Made by a program: the position numbers and the translations under genes. The notes below the pieces were generated by a model. The model did not search any database. It saw only the letters and a program-made list of their open reading frames with translations, and was not told the origin of the DNA. A stretch of 64,000 nucleotides of DNA from Peptococcaceae bacterium (lineage in GTDB: Bacteria > Bacillota > Dehalobacteriia > UBA4068 > JAAVYR01): the NCBI GenBank assembly GCA_022791255.1, contig JAAVYR010000018.1, forward strand, positions 124,001 through 188,000, given 5' to 3'. Of this stretch, positions 44,434 through 52,627 are shown in pieces (position 1 is the first letter of the stretch; every line of letters begins with the position of its first letter).

Positions 44434-45018
44434 ATGAAAATCGGTATTTTAGCAGTGCAGGGTGCTTTTATCGAACATGAACGGTGCCTGGAGCAGCTGG
44501 GTGCGGAGGTTGTAGAAATTCGCCAGCAAAAGGACTTAGCGAACCATTCTTTTGATGGTCTTGTTTTACCAGGTGGGGAAAGTACCGTTATGGGGAAGCT
44601 GATCTGTGACCTAAAGATATTTGCACCTTTGCAAGAAATGATAGCAGGGGGTATGCCGGTATTTGGCACTTGTGCGGGATTGCTGCTCTTGGCAAAACAA
44701 ATAGATGGAAATCCTTCCGGTCATCTTGCTTGTATGGAGATAACAGCTGTGCGGAATGCCTATGGCAGACAGCTAGGCAGCTTTTCTGTGCAGCAGGAAA
44801 TGTCACATGTGGGAGAAATCCCCATGGTATTTATCCGGGCGCCTTATATAGCGGCAGTTGGTGAAAATGTAGAAGTGTTGGCAGAGGTAGAGGGAAAGAT
44901 AGTTGCGGCGAGAGAAGGGCGTATGTTGGCAACCGCCTTTCATCCGGAACTGACAGATGATTTATCCGTGCATCAGTATTTCTTAACGATGATAAATCAG
45001 GATAAACCAGTAAGTTAA
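44434..45018 (+). CDS. pdxT: Pyridoxal 5'-phosphate synthase glutaminase subunit PdxT
   Basis: 194 residues from the ATG just after the pdxS stop. It is a class I glutamine amidotransferase feeding ammonia to PdxS. IGILAVQGAFIEHERCLEQLGAE, LVLPGGESTVMGKL, nucleophile Cys80 in PVFGTCAGLLLLAK, and the catalytic His in ATAFHPELTDD are all present. Confidence 0.97.
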   Translation: MKIGILAVQGAFIEHERCLEQLGAEVVEIRQQKDLANHSFDGLVLPGGESTVMGKLICDLKIFAPLQEMIAGGMPVFGTCAGLLLLAKQIDGNPSGHLACMEITAVRNAYGRQLGSFSVQQEMSHVGEIPMVFIRAPYIAAVGENVEVLAEVEGKIVAAREGRMLATAFHPELTDDLSVHQYFLTMINQDKPVS

Positions 45019-45126
45019 AATCCGTTCATTGACGAATGACTTATTGCTTGTTATGATGAAGACAAAGAGCTTTTTAGTTGACGGAGAAAGTATTATAAAA
45101 AGTATCATGACAAGTGAGGATATATT

Positions 45127-45543
45127 ATGCGCATTATGGGATTAGATATTGGTGAGCGGACCATTGGCGTGGCGGTAAGCGACCCTATGGGTTGGACGGC
45201 CCAGGGAGTGACCACCATCCGACGGAAGTCTCTTGCTTATGATTTAAGCGAACTAAAAAAAATCATCCAAGAATACGAAGTGGAACAAATCGTAGTGGGA
45301 TGGCCCTTAAATATGAACGGCACTGCAGGGCCTTCTGCAGAACGGGTAGAACTTTTATCTGCAGAAATCATCAAAGAAACAGGTCTTGGCATTATCAAAT
45401 GGGATGAACGACTGTCTACAGTTGCTGCTACTCGCACGCTGCTAGAGGGGGATGTATCTCGCGCCAAGCGGAAGGAAGTCATCGATAAAATGGCGGCAGT
45501 ATTTATTCTCCAAGGATATTTGGATAGCCATCAAAATAAATAA
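45127..45543 (+). CDS. ruvX: RuvX/YqgF-family pre-16S rRNA nuclease
   Basis: 138 residues. The YqgF family has an RNase H/RuvC-like fold and processes the 5' end of 16S rRNA in E. coli. [20 protein letters not shown] (first catalytic Asp), [35 protein letters not shown] and a final [15 protein letters not shown] are intact. GTGAGGATATATT precedes the ATG. It is normally next to ireB, from which it is separated here by about 6 kb of inserted genes. Confidence 0.94.
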   Translation: MRIMGLDIGERTIGVAVSDPMGWTAQGVTTIRRKSLAYDLSELKKIIQEYEVEQIVVGWPLNMNGTAGPSAERVELLSAEIIKETGLGIIKWDERLSTVAATRTLLEGDVSRAKRKEVIDKMAAVFILQGYLDSHQNK

Positions 45544-45561
45544 GCATAAATCTCCTTGTCA

Positions 45562-45590
45562 TTGACAAAACTAGGAAACAGGCATACAAT
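45562..45590 (+). promoter_or_regulatory. Strong sigma-A promoter of the DUF1292 gene
   Basis: Consensus TTGACA (45562-45567), 17-bp spacer, TACAAT (45585-45590). The predicted start is about 23 bp before the ATG. Confidence 0.8.
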
Positions 45591-45619
45591 GACAATAAGA
45601 AAACAGAAGGGGTGGCATT

Positions 45620-45913
45620 ATGAGCGAAGCAAATGAAAACGTATTGGTATTAGTAGATGAAGAAGGAACAGAACACAGCTTTGACCTGTTAGATATTTTT
45701 GAAATCGAAGACAATAAATATGCTGTACTTTTCCCATTAAATGAAGATTGTGCAGAAGATGAAGTCGTTGTTATGAAATATTCTTTAGATGACAATGGGG
45801 AAGAATTGTTCTCTGACATCGAAGATGATGATGAATGGGAACGGGTAACAGAAGCTTATGATAAGCTGGTTGAAGAATATGATGATTTAGATGACGAAGA
45901 TGAAGATGACTAA
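45620..45913 (+). CDS. DUF1292 acidic protein (YrzB-like)
   Basis: 97 residues, very acidic. The family accompanies ireB and ruvX in Bacillota; its function is unknown. Pattern: NVLVLVDEEGTEHSFDLLDIFEIEDNKYAVLFP, EVVVMKYSLDDNGEELFSDI, DEWERVTEAYDKLVEE, then an Asp/Glu tail. AGGGGTGG precedes the ATG. A strong promoter of its own and a terminator make it monocistronic. Confidence 0.9.
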   Translation: MSEANENVLVLVDEEGTEHSFDLLDIFEIEDNKYAVLFPLNEDCAEDEVVVMKYSLDDNGEELFSDIEDDDEWERVTEAYDKLVEEYDDLDDEDEDD

Positions 45914-45968
45914 GACTAATGGTCATCTTGTTAGATAAGAAATCAGCAAATAATTATATAAAACAGAC

Positions 45969-45998
45969 AAAAGAGCGTTTAGGAGAAACGCTCTTTTT
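45969..45998 (+). terminator. Terminator after DUF1292 gene
   Basis: AAAAGAGCGTTT pairs with AAACGCTCTTTT around AGGAG, then T-rich sequence. The following 147 bp up to the next gene hold a TTGATA/TATAGC pair too close to the ribosome site to be trusted. Confidence 0.83.
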
Positions 45999-46145
45999 CA
46001 TTTGGTGAGATTGGCGAGAGAGATGAGCAATGTAGAAAAAGTACCAGAAGCAGGAAGACTTCATTTTATTTTTCATAGAAAAGCGTTCCTCTGCATAGGT
46101 TGATAGTAGTAATTTTGATAGCTATAGCAGGAGGCGGCAGCGAGT

Positions 46146-47510
46146 ATGGATGGAGAAAAACAAATGAAGAAAAAGAAACTGCTGCTGCTGGTAGGCCTGA
46201 TTTTTCTTGCCGGAAGCTATCTAATGCTATTCCGGGTTCCATGGAAAGAGCTGTTTCTTTCTGGTAATGAGATTGCGGCAGGTGTCTATATCGATGGAGA
46301 GCCTGTCGGTCACTTCACTAATGCTGAATTAAAGGATTGGTTAGAAGAGAAAAATACAGTTTGGAAAAAACAGCATATCTACCTGATGGCAGATGGAGAG
46401 CGTTTTGCCTTTACGCTGGATGAAATCGGTGCAGCTATGGATATAGAAGCAGTAATGAATGCTGCTTATGGTGTGGGCCGACAGGGTAATTTTTTTATGC
46501 GTTTTCGGGAGCGGACCCAGCCAGTCCTTTTGAACTATTGTTTTAAGCTGGACAAGAACATTGCCGTGACTCATTTACGGCAGTTGCAGGAACATATTAA
46601 TATGCCGGTGCAAAACGGAAATATTACGGTAAACAGTCAGGGAGAAATCGTGATAATCCCTTCTGTAGAGGGAAAGAAGCTAAGTATTGAAAAAAGCGTG
46701 GCAAATATTCGGGATAGCTTGACTTGGGACTTTGCTGGAGAGGTACCTCTTGCCATTATCACGACTGCTCCTTTTCCTACTACAGAAGAAATTAATTCTT
46801 GGCAGATAAATGGGGTGATTACTTCTTTTACAACGGAATACCAAGAGACCGAAGTAAATCGTACTCATAATATTATGCTTGCAGCAAAAAAACTGGATAA
46901 TATTCTGCTGATGCCGGGAGAATTATTTTCTTTTAATGAATTAGTAGGGCCGCGGGATGCGGCTCATGGTTATGAGAAATCGCTGATTATTTTTAATCAG
47001 TCTTTTACGGAAGGCTATGGTGGCGGTATCTGTCAGCTGGTTTCTACATTATATAATGCAGTGCTAAGGGGGGAATTTCTCATTGTAGAACGGCATGCCC
47101 ACTCTTTAGGTGTTTCCTATGTGCCGCCGGGGCTAGATGCAACGGTCGCTTATGGTACGCTGGATTTCCAGTTTCGTAATGGTTATGATTTTCCAGTGTT
47201 GCTTCATACTCAGGCAGAGGCGGGGAAGCTTTCTGTTTCTATTTATGGCAATGTGCATAAAGCAACCCTTGCCTATGAGCTCTATAGCAAAGAGGTGGAA
47301 ACTTATCCTATCCAGGAGGAGATGGTAACAGACCCAACTTTGGCTGACGGGGAAAAGAAAACCCTGCAGCGGGGCACGAAGGGCAAGAAGGTAGAAACCT
47401 ATCGCAGGCTATGGCAAGGCGGAACAATGGTAGGGGAAGAAAAAATCTCAACTGATATCTACCAGGGGAAGAAGCAAATTACTGCAGTGCCTAAGGACGC
47501 TGGTTTGTAG
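46146..47510 (+). CDS. VanW-family membrane-anchored protein
   Basis: 454 residues. An N-terminal membrane segment (about 10-28) is followed by a YoaR-like/putative peptidoglycan-binding region (40-210: EIAAGVYIDGEPVGHFTNAEL, FAFTLDEIGAAMD), then the VanW domain (about 225-375): FTTEYQETEVNRTHNIMLAAKKLDNILLMPGELFSFN, GYGGGICQLVSTLYNAVLRG, ERHAHSLGVSYVPPGLDATVAYG. VanW function is unresolved; a cell-wall role is assumed. GGAGGCGGCAGCGAGT precedes the ATG; another ATG six codons on is possible. Confidence 0.88.
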   Translation: MDGEKQMKKKKLLLLVGLIFLAGSYLMLFRVPWKELFLSGNEIAAGVYIDGEPVGHFTNAELKDWLEEKNTVWKKQHIYLMADGERFAFTLDEIGAAMDIEAVMNAAYGVGRQGNFFMRFRERTQPVLLNYCFKLDKNIAVTHLRQLQEHINMPVQNGNITVNSQGEIVIIPSVEGKKLSIEKSVANIRDSLTWDFAGEVPLAIITTAPFPTTEEINSWQINGVITSFTTEYQETEVNRTHNIMLAAKKLDNILLMPGELFSFNELVGPRDAAHGYEKSLIIFNQSFTEGYGGGICQLVSTLYNAVLRGEFLIVERHAHSLGVSYVPPGLDATVAYGTLDFQFRNGYDFPVLLHTQAEAGKLSVSIYGNVHKATLAYELYSKEVETYPIQEEMVTDPTLADGEKKTLQRGTKGKKVETYRRLWQGGTMVGEEKISTDIYQGKKQITAVPKDAGL

Positions 47511-47548
47511 ATAGGCGGTTATGGATAAAGAGTTTTCTGGTCTCTTTA

Positions 47549-47577
47549 TTGTTTATTCAGGAAAGAAAGTGTATAAT
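47549..47577 (+). promoter_or_regulatory. Sigma-A-type promoter of mltG
   Basis: TTGTTT (47549-47554), 17-bp spacer, TATAAT (47572-47577). It leaves a leader of about 145 bases. Confidence 0.6.
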
Positions 47578-47594
47578 AGTGTCAAAAGTGTCCG

Positions 47595-47639
47595 AATACT
47601 GATGAAAAATGGTGAAATCTAGCATCATTTCGCAGTATT
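47595..47639 (+). promoter_or_regulatory. Hairpin in the mltG leader
   Basis: AATACTG (47595-47601) pairs with CAGTATT (47633-47639); inside, GAAAT (47614-47618) can pair with ATTTC (47627-47631). No T tract follows, so it is not a simple terminator; the role is unknown. Confidence 0.35.
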
Positions 47640-47728
47640 TGGCAACAAAAACAAAATAAGTTCGTCTATTAGATAAAGTAAATTATACTTACTGGAAAAC
47701 CCTATGATTGATGGGTAAGGAGGACAAC

Positions 47729-48742
47729 ATGGCAAAACGAAAAAAACAAATACGGCTAGGCGGCTTTTTTCTCCTGGTTATGATTGCAGCGGTTCTTTTT
47801 ATGGGACAAGCTTATCTTGCCGGTCGGCCGGTGACCCTAGCAGAGACAGTCTCTATTACCATTCCTGATGGTTCTGGTACCAAGGCCATTGCCGGGATTT
47901 TAAAAGATAACGGCGTTATTCGTTCCGAGAGCGCCTTTGTCCGCTATGTAAAACGGAATGGCTTGGGGCAGGATTTGCGTTCTGGCTCCTATACTTTCAG
48001 CGGAGAACAGTCTCTGGCTGATATCTGCAGCGCCCTTAAAAAGGGTAGAGGTAATGCCACAGAAGTACGGGTAACCATCCCAGAAGGTTTGACGGTAGAA
48101 CAGACTGCAGAAATCTTTGCTGATAAAGGCTTGGTGGATAAAGATAAATTTATTGATTATACTTTAAATGGAGATTTCCCTTATGATTATCTGCCAGCCA
48201 AGGGGACCCCGGAACGCTTAGAAGGGTTCTTGTTCCCGGATACTTATCAAATCTCTACTGCTTGGGATGAAGAAGATATCGTCAATATGCTGCTAAAACA
48301 GTTTGATAAAGTATTTACAGAAGAGTGGCGGGAAAAAGCCGAGGCAGACGGCAGAAGTATTTATGAAGTGGTAACGCTGGCTTCTATCGTGGAACGAGAA
48401 GCAAAAGTCGCCGGGGACCGTCCTATTATTGCCGGCGTATTCTTAAATCGTCTTGATATTGGCATGAAGCTGGAGTCTTGCGCTACGGTACAATATGCGC
48501 TGGGTGAGGTAAAGCCAGTATTGTTGTATAAGGATTTAGAAATCGACTCTCCTTATAACACATACAAAAACCAAGGCTTAACACCGACGCCGATTGCAGC
48601 ACCAGGGAAGGCTTCTTTAGAAGCTGCTTTATATCCGACGGAAAGCGACTATCTCTTTTTCTTGGCAAAGCCGGATGGTTCTCACTTCTTTAGTAAGACA
48701 TTGGCAGAACACAATGCTGCTAAAAATAAATATTTGAAATAG
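47729..48742 (+). CDS. mltG: Endolytic murein transglycosylase MltG (YceG family)
   Basis: 337 residues from the ATG with GGAGG 5 bp ahead (an in-frame start 21 bp upstream lacks a site). MltG cleaves nascent glycan strands at the membrane. One N-terminal membrane segment (about 10-29), a LysM-like region (VSITIPDGSGTKAIAGILKDNGVI), then the catalytic YceG domain with LEGFLFPDTYQIS (catalytic Glu near 180), LASIVEREAKVAGDRPIIAGVFLNRL, and LTPTPIAAPGKASLEAALYPT. It is the first gene of a probable operon with trmR and the U32 gene 12 and 28 bp apart. Confidence 0.95.
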   Translation: MAKRKKQIRLGGFFLLVMIAAVLFMGQAYLAGRPVTLAETVSITIPDGSGTKAIAGILKDNGVIRSESAFVRYVKRNGLGQDLRSGSYTFSGEQSLADICSALKKGRGNATEVRVTIPEGLTVEQTAEIFADKGLVDKDKFIDYTLNGDFPYDYLPAKGTPERLEGFLFPDTYQISTAWDEEDIVNMLLKQFDKVFTEEWREKAEADGRSIYEVVTLASIVEREAKVAGDRPIIAGVFLNRLDIGMKLESCATVQYALGEVKPVLLYKDLEIDSPYNTYKNQGLTPTPIAAPGKASLEAALYPTESDYLFFLAKPDGSHFFSKTLAEHNAAKNKYLK

Positions 48743-48753
48743 CTTATAGCATT

Positions 48754-49419
48754 ATGAAGAAAGAAACAAAGTCTACCGAACAAATAACATCTGCCATAGC
48801 TTCTCTATTGCCTCAGGTTGCTGCTGTATGCCAGCAGGATTATGTAGCTCTCATTGATGCGGACAGTGTAGCATTGCTGGGGAAAGTGCTGAAAAAAATC
48901 CACTGCAGGCGGCTTTTAGAAATTGGCTCTGGGTATGGTTATTCTGCTCTTTCTTTTCTGCAATTTATGCTGGCAGAAACAGAAAATATAGAAAAAATTT
49001 CTATAACAACCATAGAACGGCTGCAGTCTCGCTGGGAACAAACAAGTCATTATGTTTCGTTGGCTGGTGCAGAAGACTTTATCTGTTGCATGTTGGGAGA
49101 AGCGCCTGAGGCCTTTTCCTATCTGGATAAAAGTCAAAAATGGGATTGTATCTTTATGGATGCGGCTATGGGACGCTATGGAGATTTCTGGTTGCAGCTG
49201 AAAGATTTTTTAACACCTAATGGTATTTTTATTGCGGATAATATTAATCTTCATGGCGTCTTAGATAAATTACCAGAAGAATTGCCTCGCCGTCACCGTA
49301 CTATGGCCAAACGTCTGAACGCCTTTCTACAGATGATAGATGATGACGTAGAATGGCAATATCAGCGGTATGATTATGGAGAAGGCTTATTAATAATCTA
49401 TCGATGTCAAGGGCTGTAG
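48754..49419 (+). CDS. trmR: tRNA 5-hydroxyuridine methyltransferase TrmR-like
   Basis: 221 residues. A class I SAM-dependent O-methyltransferase of the B. subtilis YrrM/TrmR type, which methylates ho5U34 to mo5U34 in tRNA. RLLEIGSGYGYSALSFL is the SAM-binding motif I; WDCIFMDAAMGRYGDFW holds the catalytic Asp and metal ligand; GIFIADNINLHG completes the metal site. It lies between mltG and a U32 gene, the same order as yrrM-yrrN/O, which supports the tRNA role over catechol or CoA methylation. Confidence 0.82.
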   Translation: MKKETKSTEQITSAIASLLPQVAAVCQQDYVALIDADSVALLGKVLKKIHCRRLLEIGSGYGYSALSFLQFMLAETENIEKISITTIERLQSRWEQTSHYVSLAGAEDFICCMLGEAPEAFSYLDKSQKWDCIFMDAAMGRYGDFWLQLKDFLTPNGIFIADNINLHGVLDKLPEELPRRHRTMAKRLNAFLQMIDDDVEWQYQRYDYGEGLLIIYRCQGL

Positions 49420-49446
49420 CTATATGATTTTGAAAGGTTTGAATGG

Positions 49447-50679
49447 ATGATGATAAAAAAACCGGAATTATTAGCACCGGCAGGAAACCTGGAAAAGTTA
49501 AAATTTGCTATTATCTATGGAGCGGACGCCGTTTACTTGGGAGGAGAAGCTTTTGGCCTTCGGGCTGGTGCCGGTAACTTTTCTTTTGCGGATATGGCTG
49601 AAGGGGTTGCCTTTGCCCATGAGCGAGGCCGGAAAGTTTATGTGACGGTAAATATCTTTGCCCATAACCAGGATTTAACTGGGCTAGCGGATTACTTACA
49701 GTCGATTGAAAAAATAGGTGTTGATGCTATTTTAGTATCAGACCCCGGTGTTTTTCAGATAGCTCAGGGAGTGGTGCCAATGCTGCCGATACACATCAGT
49801 ACCCAGGCCAATAATACCAACTGGCGGACGGCTATGTTTTGGCAGCAACTAGGGGCTGAGCGTATCGTCCTCGCCAGGGAGCTTTCCCTTTCGGAGGTGG
49901 CTGAGATTGCTGCCAAGTGTCAGGAGACTGGCATGGAAACAGAAATGTTTGTCCACGGGGCGATGTGTATTTCTTACTCTGGACGATGTCTTCTCAGCAA
50001 CTTCATGGTAGGAAGGGACGCGAACCAAGGGGATTGTGCTCATGCCTGCCGCTGGCGTTACCGTCTCCAAGAAGAAAAGCGAGATGGGGAATATATGGAT
50101 ATAGAGGAAGACGCTCGCGGTACCTACATTATGAACAGCAAGGATTTATGTCTTTTAGAATATTTACCGGAAATCATCTCTGCTGGCGTAGATAGCTTGA
50201 AAATAGAGGGCAGGATGAAAAGTCCTTATTATGTGGCAAATACAGTACGGATTTATCGTGCAGCGATCGACGCTTATTGTGCGGACCCGGAAGGCTATCA
50301 ATACCATCCAGAATGGAAAGAAGAACTGGCAAAGGTTAGTCATCGGGACTATACAGATGGTTTTGCCCTGGGGAAACCGGGCGCCGATGCCCACCGCTAT
50401 ACAGATGGCGGGTACCTGCGTAATTATTCTTTTGTAGGGCTGGTGCGGGGGCAAGATGATGATTATATCTGGGTAGAACAGCGGCATAAAATAAGCCTGG
50501 GGGATACCCTGGAGATGATAACGCCTGCAGGAGATGTGTATGAATGGCAGGTAGAGCAGCTGGTGGATAAGGACCGAAAGCCGATTGTATCAACGCCTCA
50601 TGCTCAAATGCTTTACGGTATTCCTTGGCAGGGAGCAGTGCCTGCTTGGTCTATCCTGCGGCAAAGAGAGATAAAATAG
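49447..50679 (+). CDS. U32 peptidase-family tRNA hydroxylation protein (TrhP-like)
   Basis: 410 residues. B. subtilis YrrN/YrrO and E. coli TrhP, members of U32, hydroxylate U34 of tRNA in a prephenate-dependent step. KPELLAPAGNLEKLKFAIIYGADAVYLGG starts the barrel; the U32 signature is EMFVHGAMCISYSGRCLLSN followed by GDCAHACRWRY; KIEGRMKSPYYVANTVRIYR follows near 255. A short beta domain ends the protein. It lies 28 bp after trmR and completes the likely ho5U to mo5U pathway. The 842-residue U32 protein at 1.5 kb is a different branch. Confidence 0.87.
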   Translation: MMIKKPELLAPAGNLEKLKFAIIYGADAVYLGGEAFGLRAGAGNFSFADMAEGVAFAHERGRKVYVTVNIFAHNQDLTGLADYLQSIEKIGVDAILVSDPGVFQIAQGVVPMLPIHISTQANNTNWRTAMFWQQLGAERIVLARELSLSEVAEIAAKCQETGMETEMFVHGAMCISYSGRCLLSNFMVGRDANQGDCAHACRWRYRLQEEKRDGEYMDIEEDARGTYIMNSKDLCLLEYLPEIISAGVDSLKIEGRMKSPYYVANTVRIYRAAIDAYCADPEGYQYHPEWKEELAKVSHRDYTDGFALGKPGADAHRYTDGGYLRNYSFVGLVRGQDDDYIWVEQRHKISLGDTLEMITPAGDVYEWQVEQLVDKDRKPIVSTPHAQMLYGIPWQGAVPAWSILRQREIK

Positions 50680-50710
50680 AGAACCCATAGCAAAAAGGAA
50701 GGTGGATATT

Positions 50711-50968
50711 ATGACAGATATCAAAGAGGCTTTAAAACTGGCAGGCGAAAATGGTGTGCGGGTGCGTGTAAACCCCAGTAATATTGATTTATTAAACAAA
50801 CTATTAGAGGGCTATGATAACCATTGCATGGTAACAACATTAGACGCACAAAGAGGGGACCTAGTGGTGTGGTCCACTTCTGATACGAAACATGGAGTGA
50901 TTAAGGTGTTAAAAGAAATGCCTTTCTTCGTAAAATTTTGTCCGGAAGAAGACAGCCTTACCTGCTGA
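50711..50968 (+). CDS. Small DUF4911-like protein
   Basis: 85 residues from the ATG with GGAAGG 8 bp ahead. The pattern VRVRVNPSNIDLLNKLLEGYDNHCMVTTLDAQRGDLVVW followed by VLKEMPFFVKF resembles DUF4911, a short alpha/beta family often placed right after U32 genes in clostridia. Function is unknown. It lies 31 bp after the U32 gene, probably last in the mltG operon. Confidence 0.65.
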   Translation: MTDIKEALKLAGENGVRVRVNPSNIDLLNKLLEGYDNHCMVTTLDAQRGDLVVWSTSDTKHGVIKVLKEMPFFVKFCPEEDSLTC

Positions 50969-50991
50969 TAGCAGCAGCATTTCGTTAAAAT

Positions 50992-51019
50992 TTGAAATTT
51001 TATAAAAGTTTGGTATAAT
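50992..51019 (+). promoter_or_regulatory. Promoter of the stalk-domain lipoprotein gene
   Basis: TTGAAA (50992-50997), 16-bp spacer, TATAAT (51014-51019), about 60 bp before the ATG. Confidence 0.6.
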
Positions 51020-51079
51020 AGAGTCGTTGAATGCCAAGTTTGGTTTATGATGATACAAAAATAAAAAAGGGGTGAAACA

Positions 51080-52540
51080 ATGAATAGAAGAGCATTAAAA
51101 GCATTATGTATTGGTTTGGTTCTCTTATTTTCATTGAGTATTTTTGCAGGTTGTTCCAGAGACGAAATAGGCTTTTACACCATGTTAAAAGCACAGTCTA
51201 CGATGAAAGGCAGTGTGGAGGTTTCTTCTAATGTGAAACTGGAAATTACTGCTGATGACCCTGAATGGCAGGAAATGGTGGGTTCTTCTGATATGGCGCA
51301 AGCTTTATCCGGTATGCAAATCGTTGTGACGGAAAAAGCAAACTTAGATGATATGTCCGAAGAAATGAATGTGACATTAATCATTGGCAAGCAAGAAACC
51401 AATATTGGCACCATAAAATTAGTAGATGGTGTTCTCTACTTTAACAACAAAGAAATGTTAAAAGCATTAAAAGGTGTGCTTCCATTGGAAACCTATAACG
51501 CCATAGAAAAAGCCGGTCAAGGTAAAGAATGGGTTTCTGTAGATATGATGGAGTTTGCACTGGATAGAAGTAATCCTTTGGCTGGAAATTACAGTGAAGA
51601 AAGCCGCCTTATCTTAAATACCTATTTTGATTTTATGGATACTTTCTTCTTACAGGGGTATCGGAATTATTCTTCCGGTCTGGTATCAAAGACAGGCGAT
51701 ACTTATCAGTTGACTTTGACGGATAAAGATTTAGCAGAGTTTATTCGCAGTGCTGGCCTATATAGTGTTGCTAATATCAAAGATGTCGGCAGTGCCTTGA
51801 AATCTTTTATCAACAGCACCAGTGCAGAAGGTAGAGAACTTCTTTTTGGTACGACAGGTATTTCTACTGCAGAAATTGATGACCTTATCCGAGAAACAGT
51901 AGAAACCAAAGGGGAATTAAACGAACTAATCAATGAAGTATCCGCTCTAATTGATGAAAACTTCTTGCCGCTCATTAAGGGCAGCAAATATGTACAGACC
52001 ATCGAGGGTACAGAAAACGGCTACTTGAATACCATTGATATGAATTTGGCCATCAATGATAAAAATGGCGACAATGTTATTAACATTTTGCTGAAAGGCG
52101 CTAGCTCTACCAAACGGATATCTACTGTAAAAATCACTGCGCCTGAAGATGTGATTAGCTGGGCTGATATGAAAAAAGATATGCCTTCCAGCAAGGGTAT
52201 TCGCATCTTTAACGATAAAAGCTATGTGATGAATGAAAAAATTGAATTGGGTATTACGTCTATTCCTCAAGACCATAAATTTGGTTTCATGTCTGATTTG
52301 TTAGAAAAAGATGGTTATCGTTATTATCCGCTGCGGCAGATAGGGGAAGCCCTTGGTCAAGAAGTAGGTTGGAGTGACTCCGCACAAACTGCTTATGTAG
52401 TGAATGCAGAAGGTGCTCGCGTTAGCTTCACCGGTATTGAAAAAGATGGTACCATGTATATCAAAATCCGGGATTTCGAAAAAATTGGTTATAAAGTGGA
52501 ATGGGATGAAACTGCCCAAAGCATGTATATTTACCGGTAG
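51080..52540 (+). CDS. Lipoprotein with copper-amine-oxidase-N (stalk) domain
   Basis: 486 residues. Lipobox IFAGC gives a lipid-anchored Cys near residue 25. Residues 30-360 are an all-helix/strand extracellular region without a recognised domain. The last 90 residues form a copper amine oxidase N-like module, a common binding domain in Bacillota surface proteins: YYPLRQIGEALGQEVGWSDSAQTAYVV and MYIKIRDFEKIGYKVEWDETAQSMYIY. GGGGTG precedes the ATG. It is a single gene between its own promoter and terminator. The substrate is unknown. Confidence 0.85.
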   Translation: MNRRALKALCIGLVLLFSLSIFAGCSRDEIGFYTMLKAQSTMKGSVEVSSNVKLEITADDPEWQEMVGSSDMAQALSGMQIVVTEKANLDDMSEEMNVTLIIGKQETNIGTIKLVDGVLYFNNKEMLKALKGVLPLETYNAIEKAGQGKEWVSVDMMEFALDRSNPLAGNYSEESRLILNTYFDFMDTFFLQGYRNYSSGLVSKTGDTYQLTLTDKDLAEFIRSAGLYSVANIKDVGSALKSFINSTSAEGRELLFGTTGISTAEIDDLIRETVETKGELNELINEVSALIDENFLPLIKGSKYVQTIEGTENGYLNTIDMNLAINDKNGDNVINILLKGASSTKRISTVKITAPEDVISWADMKKDMPSSKGIRIFNDKSYVMNEKIELGITSIPQDHKFGFMSDLLEKDGYRYYPLRQIGEALGQEVGWSDSAQTAYVVNAEGARVSFTGIEKDGTMYIKIRDFEKIGYKVEWDETAQSMYIYR

Positions 52541-52555
52541 TGGAAATTTTATGTA

Positions 52556-52598
52556 ATAAAACAGGTATATGACGGTAAAGTCATATACCTGTTTTATT
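52556..52598 (+). terminator. Terminator after the stalk-domain lipoprotein gene
   Basis: AAAACAGGTATATGAC pairs perfectly with GTCATATACCTGTTTT around GGTAAA. Confidence 0.88.
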
Positions 52599-52627
52599 GA
52601 AATTCTAGCGAAGAAAGGAAGTTGCCT

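Noticed and set aside
46100-46128. TTGATA-N17-TATAGC promoter for the VanW gene
   Set aside because: The transcript would start inside the ribosome-binding site of the gene.
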